A stretch of 64,000 nt of DNA. It comes from Chloroflexota bacterium. GTDB taxonomy: Bacteria > Chloroflexota > Chloroflexia > Chloroheliales > Chloroheliaceae. Below are positions 53,449-62,496 of the stretch, piece by piece. Made by a program: the position numbers and the translations under genes. The notes beneath the pieces are model-generated. The model was not told where the DNA came from. It was given only the letters and a program-made list of their open reading frames with translations, and did not search any database. Location of the stretch: positions 27,418 to 91,417 of the forward strand of contig JAQBPB010000133.1 in NCBI GenBank assembly GCA_028287745.1, written 5' to 3'. Position 1 is the first letter of the stretch; each line of letters starts with the position of its first letter.

Positions 53449-53606
53449 TAAGGTCCTTTCTAACCCCTGGCTTTTGTTACATTGTTATTATTGATTACAA
53501 GCGTGTCAATGACATTTATCACTATTTTACCAGGCAAAGCAACCCGGTCCGGAGTATAATAAAAGTCTAAATCAAATTATATAAAAATATCTATAATCAG
53601 GACACA

Positions 53607-55664
53607 ATGCCAAAGAAAAAAGATCCGAAAAAAGACCGGCGGCCCAACCGCAACATTCAAATCCAATTTCCCGATAAGACCGCCGAACGCTACCTGCAAT
53701 CGCAGCTCTCCAGGGGGGAAAAGTTGTTCGAGGCAGGCCGTTTTGAAGAAGGCCTGCAAGTGCTGGAACCGCTGCTACAGCGCAACCCCGGCCATCTGCC
53801 TTTACTTGAACTAATTGGCGCAACCTACGGCAGCCTGGGCTATCGCGCAGAGGCCCAGGCCGCTTTTGAAGCCGCCCTGGCCCTGCCCGGTCAAAAGGCC
53901 GGAGCCCTGACCCTTTTTAACCTGGTGCAGACTTATGTTTTAAACGACTATCCTTTCCTGGCCTATAACATGAGCCAGGAACTGGACTGCCAGGCCCTGG
54001 CCCTGGAAACCCGCCAGCCCTCCAACCTGGAATTGTGCCGCGACCTGGCTGAAAATTGCCGCCAGCTCATAGAAACAGCGGCGGAAGAAAATGGCCGCGA
54101 AGCCGCTATGTTTGAGCCGGTCGGGTTGGCGCTGGACCGGGGCCGCCTGGCTTTGAGCAAGGAAGATTACGGCACGGCCCGCCAGTTCTTCCAGGAAGCG
54201 GTCCAACTGGACGGCGAATTAGTTATCGCGCTGAACAACCTGGCCCTGGCCTGCCTGCTGGATAACGCTTTGCCCGAGGCCGAGAATGCCGCCAGGCAGG
54301 TGGTTGAACATATAGAACCGCAGAACCGGGCCGCACTCAGCCTGCTGGTACGGCTGGCAGCTATCCGGAACGACAAGGACGCCGCCGAAACGCACCTGGA
54401 AAAGCTGGCAGCCCTGCCTACTCCGCTGGCCTTTGCCGAACGGCTCAAGCTGGCTGAAGCTTACGCCGCCCTGGACCGGGATGAACAACTGTTAAATTCC
54501 GTCCGGCCCATGCTTGAAATTGACCCGGTTAACCTGCTGCTGGACGAACCGTCCTACGAAGAACTGGTAACTTTCGGGACGGTCGCGGCGGCCAACCTGG
54601 GCCAGAACCTGCTGGCGATGAAATTTCTGCAAGAAGCCCGCAAGTTTACCCGGCCAACCCTGCTGGAACGGACCCTGTTTGCCCTGGAAAATAACGAACG
54701 CGGGCCTCGCCCGGACGGACGTTTCTTTTATTACGACCCGGTGGCGGCTTTCCCACCTGCTTCGGCCTATTTTACCAACCTGGCAAGCCAGTTACAGGCC
54801 AGCGGCAGCAACGATTACCGGGAAGGGCTGCGCCAGTTTTACCGGGAATTCGGACCGGCCGCCCTGGAAGTGGCCGCTTACAAGTACTGGATTGACCGGG
54901 AACCGGCGGTAGTTGCCGACCTATTGAGTCAGGCCCTGGCCTCCGGGGTGGATGGAGCCGGGGAAATGGTCCGGCGGCTGGCTTTCAGCCGGGCCGGTGA
55001 CGACCTGCAAAGAGTTACGGCCGCGGAAGTCTTGCGGGAAGCCGGTATCATCGAGCCGGAGGAGCGGGTTAAAATCTGGCTGGGCCAGCGCCAGGCCATA
55101 GGCACAGTCGCCCAACTGAGCCAGCGCCAGCGCGAAATCGCCCGCCGCCCAGCCAGCCCGGAACTCGACCACCAGATTGCCAGCCAGTTAAACCAGGCCC
55201 TGGATGCCATGCGCCAGGGCGACCGGACCGGGGCGCTCAACCGCTACCGCCAGATTGTTGAACATAATCCCCGTCTGAAACAGGCTTACCAGAACCTGGC
55301 GGCGCTGTTGTCCGGCCAGGGCGATACGGAAGGAGCGATTGGCTACCTGCGCCAGGCTCTCCAGGTGGACCCGGCTTATACCCCGGCCCAACTGGCCCTG
55401 GCCCAGCTTTTAATCGCTTCCGGCCAGCTGGAAGAAGCCCGTAAATGGCTGGATACTTTAGAAGGCAACCTGGCCGATTTCTACCTGGATGAACTGGAAG
55501 CTTATTACCTGGCCCTGGCTTCTTACTATCGCAAACAGGGCCAGGCCGGAGAAGCCGTCACCGCGTTACAGGAATTACTGGCGGCGGACCCCGAAAACCG
55601 GCCCGCCCAGGCCTTGCTGGCGCAATTCGAACAGGCCAACGGCCGCGAAACTGAAACCGATTAA
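53607..55664 (+). CDS. TPR-repeat protein of unknown function
   Basis: 685 residues. A very basic N-terminus (MPKKKDPKKDRRPNR) is followed by several TPR-like helix pairs: LFEAGRFEEGLQVLEPLLQRNPGHLPLLELIGATYGSLGYRAEAQAAFEAAL near 45-95, LSKEDYGTARQFFQEAVQLDGELVIALNNLALACL near 195, and DRTGALNRYRQIVEHNPRLKQAYQNLAALLSGQGDTEGAIGYLRQALQVDPAY near 535. The centre (about 330-510) lacks clear repeats. It is soluble and likely a protein-binding scaffold. A TATAAT at 53555-53560 and AGGACA before the ATG support expression. Its stop codon overlaps that of the next, convergent gene. Confidence 0.85.
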   Translation: MPKKKDPKKDRRPNRNIQIQFPDKTAERYLQSQLSRGEKLFEAGRFEEGLQVLEPLLQRNPGHLPLLELIGATYGSLGYRAEAQAAFEAALALPGQKAGALTLFNLVQTYVLNDYPFLAYNMSQELDCQALALETRQPSNLELCRDLAENCRQLIETAAEENGREAAMFEPVGLALDRGRLALSKEDYGTARQFFQEAVQLDGELVIALNNLALACLLDNALPEAENAARQVVEHIEPQNRAALSLLVRLAAIRNDKDAAETHLEKLAALPTPLAFAERLKLAEAYAALDRDEQLLNSVRPMLEIDPVNLLLDEPSYEELVTFGTVAAANLGQNLLAMKFLQEARKFTRPTLLERTLFALENNERGPRPDGRFFYYDPVAAFPPASAYFTNLASQLQASGSNDYREGLRQFYREFGPAALEVAAYKYWIDREPAVVADLLSQALASGVDGAGEMVRRLAFSRAGDDLQRVTAAEVLREAGIIEPEERVKIWLGQRQAIGTVAQLSQRQREIARRPASPELDHQIASQLNQALDAMRQGDRTGALNRYRQIVEHNPRLKQAYQNLAALLSGQGDTEGAIGYLRQALQVDPAYTPAQLALAQLLIASGQLEEARKWLDTLEGNLADFYLDELEAYYLALASYYRKQGQAGEAVTALQELLAADPENRPAQALLAQFEQANGRETETD

Positions 55665-56836
55665 AAAGTTTCGTGCATATAGGGTAATTGAGGTGGAAAC
55701 ATCCCGCTCATAGTTGATTGAACTGCCGGGTCAGGGTTTCCCCAACCGCGCAGTTCAAAACTTTCCGGCCGGTGAGTACCGTACAGCAGACCCGTTAAGG
55801 CTTGAATACTCAATTCACACTCAGCCTGGCTGGTGGGTGTGACCTGGAGCAGGCCGTCCACCGATTCGAATGTATAAGAACCCTCGTTCCAGGGGCACTG
55901 GCGGTCAATAATTCTGGCCGAAAACCGGCCCGGCCCGGATTGCAGGCCGTTTAAACGGCTGACGTCAACCACCCGGCCCATGGGTGGTGAATACCACTCG
56001 ACCTGGGGATATAAATCAGGCACCCAGGTTTCGGGCAGTTCCCCGGCCGGTAATTTTATTTCTACCGCTTCGGCCTGGTCGGCATGCCGGGCAATCCATT
56101 CTAATAAGAGATAAAGGCCCCGGCTGTTTTCATAATAAAAGCCCGATACACTCATACCTTCGCTGCGGCCTTTAAGCTTGTAAAGCATCATGCCAGCCAC
56201 TTCCCCGTTCACCCTGGCGATGGCAAGCCAGAGAGGCTCAGTCTTTAATTTAACGTTCGCCGTTGTTTCAGTGAAGAGGACCATACCGGGCAGGCGGACC
56301 TGCTGCCGGGCCAGGAAGGCGCGCCATTCCGCAAAACCTTCCGCCAGCGGCAGTAATTCAACTTTCCCGCCAAAATCTTGCTTGAGCAGCCTGGTCAGGA
56401 CAGCCACGGGAAAGCGTACTTTGAGGGCATGGGGAAAGTTAGTGTAGCCGAGGCGGTCATAAAAAGATTCCCGGAAGGGATACAGGCTTGAAAAAGCCAT
56501 GCCCTCCTGTTTCATTATGTCAAGTAACGCCAGTAAGAGCTGGCGGGCATAACCCTGGCGGCGTCCGGCCGGGTGAGTTGCCACGCCCCAGACGCCGCCC
56601 GATTTTACTATTTCGCTCCGCACGTGCTGGTTTAAAGGAGTAAAAGAGGCGCAAGCCAGCGCTTTTCCATCCTCATAGAGCGCCAGGTGAATATCATCGG
56701 TCAGGCCGGTGAGTATACCTGCCGAGTCCGATAGTGGTGGTAAAGGTGGTGACGGCCAGAACGAATAGTCTCTTAACAAGTGCGACACTTCTAGCAGTTC
56801 GGCACCATCTATGCGCCGGATTTCTACCTGGGTCAT
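55661..56836 (-). CDS. Eis-like GNAT N-acetyltransferase
   Basis: 391 residues from the ATG at 56836, preceded by AAAGGC; a TTG five codons earlier is less likely. It resembles the three-domain Eis family: N-terminal GNAT with GVATHPAGRRQGYARQLLLALLDIMKQEG (acetyl-CoA loop) and YDRLGYTNF, a second GNAT-like half (about 185-290) and a C-terminal sterol-carrier-like domain (about 300-390). Known members acetylate amines on diverse substrates, including aminoglycosides, but the substrate here is not predictable. The stop overlaps the stop of the convergent TPR gene by three bases. Confidence 0.88.
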   Translation of the reverse strand: MTQVEIRRIDGAELLEVSHLLRDYSFWPSPPLPPLSDSAGILTGLTDDIHLALYEDGKALACASFTPLNQHVRSEIVKSGGVWGVATHPAGRRQGYARQLLLALLDIMKQEGMAFSSLYPFRESFYDRLGYTNFPHALKVRFPVAVLTRLLKQDFGGKVELLPLAEGFAEWRAFLARQQVRLPGMVLFTETTANVKLKTEPLWLAIARVNGEVAGMMLYKLKGRSEGMSVSGFYYENSRGLYLLLEWIARHADQAEAVEIKLPAGELPETWVPDLYPQVEWYSPPMGRVVDVSRLNGLQSGPGRFSARIIDRQCPWNEGSYTFESVDGLLQVTPTSQAECELSIQALTGLLYGTHRPESFELRGWGNPDPAVQSTMSGMFPPQLPYMHETF

Positions 56837-56963
56837 TATTGAGCCTTTCAATTCTGATTAAATCACGTTAGGATGTGCAGGCACTTATTCTACATTATTT
56901 CTAAAAGTCGGTACAGTCACCGCCCCTAAATTGTGCAAGCCTATCTACAGGCCGCCAGCCCGG

Positions 56964-59042
56964 TTATCGGGAAGTGTCGCACTCTAAAAATAACGAGAAA
57001 ACCGTACCCTGACCCACTTCGCTTTTAACCGAAATTGTTCCACCCAGTAAATCCACATATTGCTTGACAATTGCCAGCCCCAGCCCGGTCCCGGAAATTG
57101 GTCCGGTATTGCTGGCCCGGTGGAACGGCTCGAACAGATAGGGCAAATCTTCGGCCGGAATGCCAATACCCTGGTCACGGATTTCAATCCAGAAATTACC
57201 GGGCTTACAGACAACCACAAAGGCCACCTGCGAGGTGCCGGGAGCGTATTTAATTGCATTGGAAAGCAGGTTTTGCAGAATATGACGCAGCAACTTCTGG
57301 TCGATTTCAACATAGGGGTTCGACATCGTGCAACCACACGTCCATTCAAAATGAACGGTCGGACTTTCAGCAGGATTGATCAGGTTAAATTCATCCACCA
57401 ATCCCCGGCAAAACGCTTCTAAACTAATACGGCTGCTCTTTATTTCTACCCGGTTTTCTTCGGCCTTACTATAGATTAACACATCGTTTACCAGCAAAGT
57501 CATTGTTTCTATCGAATCGCGGATGCGCTGGAAAAACTCGGCGCGTTTTTCCGGTCTTAGCCTGTCGCTATAGTGTTCAAGCATTTCGGTGCAGGCCAAA
57601 AGGGAAGTCAACGGGTTGCGCAACTCATGGGAAGCCACCGAGATAAAACGCGATTTTAGTTCTCGCAATTCTTTCTCTTTGGCCAGGGCCAACCGGATTT
57701 CCTTTTCAGCCTGGTGCTGGACTGTAATATCCTGGGAAACGGCCATACCGGCGAAAATCTCGCCTTTGTCATTTTTCACCGGCAAAACTTGTACTTGAAA
57801 TAAACGCCCGGCATAGGGCGCTTCAAAGGAATGGACCTCTCCCGATAGGGCCGGGCCAGCGTACTGGTGTAGCATCTCACCGTATTCCGGGAAAGCCTCC
57901 AGTAGTGTGCGGCCTTCAACCCCAGCTAAAGAAAGGCCCAGGTCTTTTATCACCGACCCACCGGCCACTCTAATGCGGTGATCGAGTCCAAAAAGAAGGG
58001 CTAAACCGTTAGGGAAATGACGAATAAGCAACCGGTACTGCTCTTCGCTCCGGCGCAATTCTTCTTCTAAACGGTTGCGTTGTAATTCGGCGGAAAGCCG
58101 ACCGGCTACAACCTCCAGTAAACTTTCAATTAAAACAATATCGTGCAACGGTTTTGTATCCAGGACCGAAAGTAATCCCAGCGAATTACCCTGGGCGTCC
58201 CGGATAAGCGTTCCGGCAAAGCTGGTCAAATTATTTTGCTTAAACTCTACAATCCGGGGGAAATCTTCAATAAGATTGTTCGTATAAAAGAAACTTTGCT
58301 GTTCAAGAATCTTTTCTACCGGGCTACCGGACAATTCGAACACCGCTTCCGGAATAGTCTGGCTGCCTTTAGCAACGGACAGGATTTTCAGATGCGTCTG
58401 ACCAGGCAAAAAGAGGCTGGTGCTGGTGTAGGTGATATCCAGGAATTGGCTGAGGTACCGGGTCAAAGCCGGGAAAAGGTCTGGGCCGGTGGCATTTAGC
58501 ACTTTGAACGATACTTCCCGGAAGCCTTGCTCAAATTTAAGCAGCCGGCGCTCCGACAGGCGGTGTTCAATCAGAGAAACTACCGTCCGGGCCATACCTT
58601 TTAATAGTTCAACCTGGTCGGGGGTAAAGTCCCTGGGCTGGCGGTCCATACAACAAAGGGTGCCCAGGGCAAAGCCTTCTTTAGTCAGCAAAGGATAACC
58701 GGCATAGGAGCGAATATGAGGCTCCCCGGTAACCAGGGGGTTTTGTGCAAAGCGTTCGTCAAGAAGGGCATTGGGAACAATCAACGGTCCGGTTTGTAAA
58801 ATGGCATAAGCACAAAAGGCCACTTCGCGGTCAGTTTGATTGACACTCAGCCCGAAACACGCTTTAAACCACTGGCGGTCGCGGTCAACCAGGCTGATTA
58901 AAACTATTGGAACATTTAAAATGTGCCTGGTCAGGTCTATTATGTTATCAAATTCTTCTTCAGGAGAAGTATCAAGCAGTTTATAGCGCTCAAGAGCCAC
59001 CAACCGGGCGGCTTCATTTGCTGGTATGGGAGGGACTGGCAT
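56964..59042 (-). CDS. Soluble sensor histidine kinase, GAF-GAF-PAS-HisKA-HATPase
   Basis: 692 residues without membrane helices. GAF domain 1 is at about 25-165 (WFKACFGLSVNQTDREVAFC ... LGTLCCMD), a second GAF-like domain at about 185-330, PAS at about 345-455, HisKA with SVASHELRNPLTSLL (phospho-His about 470) and HATPase at about 575-685 with N, G1 (EIRDQGIGIP) and G2 (GTGLGLAIVKQYVDLLGG) boxes. It should autophosphorylate in response to a small ligand, redox state or light; the exact cue is not evident, though Cys-rich GAF1 is notable. No response regulator is adjacent, so it is an orphan. AAGGAAATGGA precedes the ATG. Confidence 0.93.
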   Translation of the reverse strand: MPVPPIPANEAARLVALERYKLLDTSPEEEFDNIIDLTRHILNVPIVLISLVDRDRQWFKACFGLSVNQTDREVAFCAYAILQTGPLIVPNALLDERFAQNPLVTGEPHIRSYAGYPLLTKEGFALGTLCCMDRQPRDFTPDQVELLKGMARTVVSLIEHRLSERRLLKFEQGFREVSFKVLNATGPDLFPALTRYLSQFLDITYTSTSLFLPGQTHLKILSVAKGSQTIPEAVFELSGSPVEKILEQQSFFYTNNLIEDFPRIVEFKQNNLTSFAGTLIRDAQGNSLGLLSVLDTKPLHDIVLIESLLEVVAGRLSAELQRNRLEEELRRSEEQYRLLIRHFPNGLALLFGLDHRIRVAGGSVIKDLGLSLAGVEGRTLLEAFPEYGEMLHQYAGPALSGEVHSFEAPYAGRLFQVQVLPVKNDKGEIFAGMAVSQDITVQHQAEKEIRLALAKEKELRELKSRFISVASHELRNPLTSLLACTEMLEHYSDRLRPEKRAEFFQRIRDSIETMTLLVNDVLIYSKAEENRVEIKSSRISLEAFCRGLVDEFNLINPAESPTVHFEWTCGCTMSNPYVEIDQKLLRHILQNLLSNAIKYAPGTSQVAFVVVCKPGNFWIEIRDQGIGIPAEDLPYLFEPFHRASNTGPISGTGLGLAIVKQYVDLLGGTISVKSEVGQGTVFSLFLECDTSR

Positions 59043-59270
59043 TCCATTTCCTTGTTAAGACAGTGCTAAAATTACAGGCCGGATTCAAACTATATAATAT
59101 CGAGATACCATAGTTGGAAGGTATAATAACAGTTTTTATTGAAAATTCTGTTTCGGAATTATTACGGTTTAATAAAGGTTCCCATAAAGTTAAGTAAAGA
59201 AATCATGAATGAAAGCAGCATCCTCAGTATAAACCAGCCCTGGCAAACGGGCGGGAAGACCAAAAAAGAA

Positions 59271-60386
59271 TCAGGTTTTTCCCAGATTATAGAAGTTATA
59301 GACACTTAAACTTAGTTCGGCGATAAACTGGCGGGCGGCGACATCGTTAACGTAGTGAGTCAAAACGCTGATTAAGAGGCGGTTGCCGTTCGGCAGATAG
59401 ACAATCCCGGCATCATTAATAATACCTTCTAAATTACCGGTCTTGTTGGCAATGTTGGTGCCGGGCGGTAAAAGCGCCGGAATGCGGTCGCGTGGTTGGC
59501 TCCGGCTTAGAAGATCCAGCATAAGTTGGTCGTATTTGGGGCCAAGCAGTTTCAGGTTAGCCAGGCGGCTAAAAAAAAGGTCCAAATCCTGGGCGGTTAC
59601 TTTGAAATTCCATGTATCGCTAAAATCCGAGCCGGTAAAACCCAGGGCAGCCACAATATCTTTCATCCGGGTGGACCGGACCTGGAACAACAGCATCAAA
59701 CTGGCCGTGTTATTAGAGTCAATTATCATATGCTCCAACAGTTCTCTAACCGCCAAACTGTTTCCCGGCGTGACAATTGTGTAGCCATCCTCATTGGCGG
59801 CATTGGCGTCCGGAATCAGGGTAATCTGGTCGTCCAGGCTCATACGCCCGCCCGAAATATCATAGAACACGGTAAGCATAACGAACAGTTTATACAGGCT
59901 GGCGCTCTCAAAAAGGTCGTCCGAATTGATTGCAAGCCTTTCCCCGGTGTCTAGGTTATGAATTAACAGTCCAAATTCAGCATCTTCACCCAGGCTGGTT
60001 TTGTCTTTTGCTATAACCTGGCTAACGGCTTCTTCCAGGGTAGTGGGGGCTTTTGTGGGAGTAGGCGGTAAGGCCGGGACAGTGGCCGTTAAAGGCTGGC
60101 CCGGTGTGACCCGGGCGGGAGTCACCGCCGGTTTATTATTGCTTGCAACCGAGATTTGCCCGGAGGGTTGAGGTACTTTTGGGCCCGGCAGAGCGGGTAC
60201 TTGACCGGTTACTACCGCCAGCCAACCGAGCAAGATAATAGCGAACAAGAATAATTTAAGTAAAGGGGAAGGAGCGCCCCGGTGCCTGGTTTTTGACAGG
60301 CCCCGGTTCCAGTTTTGTTTACGGTTTCTTTTATTTTTAGAAGGTGGGGCAGGGTGGCTTACCCTGAAAGTTTTTCTTGCTGGCAT
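59271..60386 (-). CDS. Membrane-anchored class A beta-lactamase-like serine hydrolase
   Basis: 371 residues from the ATG at 60386; a TTG 15 codons upstream is possible. A basic cytoplasmic segment precedes one helix (about 43-60). A Pro/Thr/Ala linker follows, then a penicillin-binding fold: SASLYK (Ser-x-x-Lys), SNN (equivalent to SDN) and NKTGNLEG (KTG box). The Glu166-type omega-loop motif is not obvious, so a D,D-peptidase or an unrelated hydrolase is as likely as a true beta-lactamase. It faces outside the membrane. It is a single gene. Confidence 0.82.
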   Translation of the reverse strand: MPARKTFRVSHPAPPSKNKRNRKQNWNRGLSKTRHRGAPSPLLKLFLFAIILLGWLAVVTGQVPALPGPKVPQPSGQISVASNNKPAVTPARVTPGQPLTATVPALPPTPTKAPTTLEEAVSQVIAKDKTSLGEDAEFGLLIHNLDTGERLAINSDDLFESASLYKLFVMLTVFYDISGGRMSLDDQITLIPDANAANEDGYTIVTPGNSLAVRELLEHMIIDSNNTASLMLLFQVRSTRMKDIVAALGFTGSDFSDTWNFKVTAQDLDLFFSRLANLKLLGPKYDQLMLDLLSRSQPRDRIPALLPPGTNIANKTGNLEGIINDAGIVYLPNGNRLLISVLTHYVNDVAARQFIAELSLSVYNFYNLGKT

Positions 60387-60609
60387 AACCTGTATAAAGT
60401 TTAAATTTTGCCAATCAGAACCGGTATTCAAAGGAAAGCCGCCAACCAGCAGCCCGGCGAGCCATTATTAGCTATACCTTTGAATTGGAAAATATCAGTC
60501 AATTCCAAGTATAGCCGGGTATTTTAAACCCGCAATTGTTAAAGTGTTTTATATTTGTAAATAATTTGAAAGGATGCCAGGCCGGTTAGAATATTATTTT
60601 AAAAGAAGT

Positions 60610-61713
60610 TTACTGGACCTTTCCCCGGGTGGCTACCGGCCAGATTTCTTCAATAATACCCTTGCGGTGGGCGTAATAGGTATCATGCAAATTTATAGTC
60701 GGGTCAATATGGCTGGGTATCATCTCGACCCGGTCGCCAATTTCCAGGCCCGGACCGCTTTTCCAACTGAGGGTACCATGTTCATCTCCGTTCGGAGTAT
60801 AAACCAGGTCAGGCAAATTCTTCGGCTCGGCATAACCGCTATCGGTAGTCAGCGATTTCAACCCGGTATCGATTACTACCCGCCCTGGCCCCTGTTTACT
60901 AATGACCGTTGCTAAAACGGTCAGGCTGTTTGAAAAGACCTGGCCCAGGGCGTTCCGGTAGTCGGTATCCATGAAGATAAAAGAACCGGGCTGGACCTCG
61001 GTAATACCCGGACAGTCCGCGCAAAATTCGGCGGTGCCGGTCCCGCCGGTAGTGACGGTTTCAATTTCGAAACCGGCTTCTCTCAGCAAGTCGGCCGTCC
61101 CACTTAGAAGCAACATCGAAGCGCGGCAGTTTTCTTCGCGGGCTTGCCGGTCGTGCAAGTGCTGGAGATGTCCCTCGTAACCCTGTACCCCTATCAGGCG
61201 CAAATTCTTTAGCCGGCCGATGGTACGGGCCAACTCCAGGGCCGGTGCGCCGGGGGCGATACCGGTCCGGTTTTGTCCGACATCCAGGTCAATCAAGACC
61301 TGGAGCGGTGCGGCGATCCCGGCTTCCTCTAACGCCTGGTTGATCATTGTTGCCCCGGCAGCGCTGTCTAGTACCACTTTAACCTGGGGATGCTGCCGGA
61401 AAAGCGCTACCAGGCGCGCAACTTTGGGCTTACCAATAATTTCACAGGTTATTAAGAGGTCTTCAATGCCCCCGGCAGCCATTACTTCGGCTTCGCTCAG
61501 TTTCGCGACACAACCACCGGTGGCCCCGGCATCAATTAACTTCTGGGCCAGGAGCGGACTTTTGGTTGTTTTGAGGTGGGGCCGGACTTTAACGCCGGTG
61601 GGCAGCAAGCGGCCCAGCATACTGGCGATATTGGCTTCCATCAAATCCAGGTCGACCACCATTGAAGGTGTATCCAGGGCATCAAGCGTATCACCGGGTT
61701 GAGGATTATACAT
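60610..61713 (-). CDS. D-threonine aldolase / D-serine dehydratase-like PLP enzyme
   Basis: 367 residues from the ATG at 61713; the frame extends 27 codons upstream, but that stretch is AT-rich and lacks a ribosome-binding site. It is an alanine-racemase-like TIM barrel: DTPSMVVDLDLMEANI, then VRPHLKTTKSP with the PLP-Lys, HLQH, and ending PSHIDPTINLHDTYYA. The metal pair is His-x-Asp in this motif. D-serine dehydratases have His-x-Cys for zinc, while Alcaligenes D-threonine aldolase uses His and Asp for manganese. So an aldolase on D-threonine-like substrates is favoured. Cytoplasmic. Confidence 0.85.
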   Translation of the reverse strand: MYNPQPGDTLDALDTPSMVVDLDLMEANIASMLGRLLPTGVKVRPHLKTTKSPLLAQKLIDAGATGGCVAKLSEAEVMAAGGIEDLLITCEIIGKPKVARLVALFRQHPQVKVVLDSAAGATMINQALEEAGIAAPLQVLIDLDVGQNRTGIAPGAPALELARTIGRLKNLRLIGVQGYEGHLQHLHDRQAREENCRASMLLLSGTADLLREAGFEIETVTTGGTGTAEFCADCPGITEVQPGSFIFMDTDYRNALGQVFSNSLTVLATVISKQGPGRVVIDTGLKSLTTDSGYAEPKNLPDLVYTPNGDEHGTLSWKSGPGLEIGDRVEMIPSHIDPTINLHDTYYAHRKGIIEEIWPVATRGKVQ

Positions 61714-61881
61714 ATTTATTTTCTTTTGAAAAATTAAAATTAAAAAGTTAATTAGCCATTCTAAGGAGCTAAAATGAGCCGGAATGTAAACCATTCCCTG
61801 TGGGCCATTATAGCAAAAATTATAGTTTTACCCTGTCCAACTCGGCTGGTTTTCACCTTAATCTTTCAAATCACTTAAATA

Positions 61882-61910
61882 TTACCAGGAACGCCCTGAT
61901 ACGTTATAAT
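61882..61910 (+). promoter_or_regulatory. Promoter of the 142-residue membrane protein gene
   Basis: TTACCA, 17 bp, TATAAT, then GAGGCCGG. It lies about 70 bp before the ATG. Confidence 0.5.
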
Positions 61911-61979
61911 GAGGCCGGTCAGGAACTTAGCCGAAAGTAAACTATTAGAAGTTATACCAAGTTAGAAAGGACAGAATTA

Positions 61980-62408
61980 ATGAATACACGCCGTTTAAAC
62001 GAAGTGTTAATTGGCCTGCTCACTCTGGGTAAAGCGGTAGAACTCGGGCGCCAGTTAGTTTTAACGACCGATAAAAATTTTGCCGGCAAAGTGGCCGGGA
62101 AGTTAAAGGTAAAACCGGAGAGTCTGCAAAAATGGGGGCCGGGTTACGTGGCCTTCGATGCGGTTATAAGCGTTATGGGAGTCCTGGCAATGCTCCAGGG
62201 CATGCGCAAGAACCGCAAAGGGGCCGGGCAAGCCGCCCTTGTGCAGGGCGGAGCGGTCACCGCCTATAGCCTGTTTTACCTGGTTTACTCGGTGCTGGGA
62301 CTTAAAGAGGCCAGCACCGGCCAGAAGTTAATTAATGTGGTAGCCAGCCTGGCACACACCTATTCCGGGATCAAAATTATCCGGTTTGCCCGCAAAGCCC
62401 TGGACTAA
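61980..62408 (+). CDS. Hypothetical small membrane protein
   Basis: 142 residues, basic, with three or four moderately hydrophobic helices (about 6-25, 55-75, 86-108 and 118-132) and positive loops (GMRKNRKGAG). No family is recognised. AAAGGACAG precedes the ATG at good distance, a promoter lies upstream, and a strong terminator follows. So it is a real monocistronic gene of unknown role. Confidence 0.7.
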   Translation: MNTRRLNEVLIGLLTLGKAVELGRQLVLTTDKNFAGKVAGKLKVKPESLQKWGPGYVAFDAVISVMGVLAMLQGMRKNRKGAGQAALVQGGAVTAYSLFYLVYSVLGLKEASTGQKLINVVASLAHTYSGIKIIRFARKALD

Positions 62409-62433
62409 ACTTTCTGCTAAATAATCCAGTTTT

Positions 62434-62486
62434 AAATAGGCCTGTAACTACTTGCCGCAAACCGGCGTAAGTTACAGGCCTATTTT
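62434..62486. terminator. Bidirectional terminator between the membrane protein and the Rieske fusion gene
   Basis: AAATAGGCCTGTAACT pairs with AGTTACAGGCCTATTT around a 20-nt loop, with T/A runs on both sides. Confidence 0.85.
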
Positions 62487-62496
62487 ATTACCCGCA

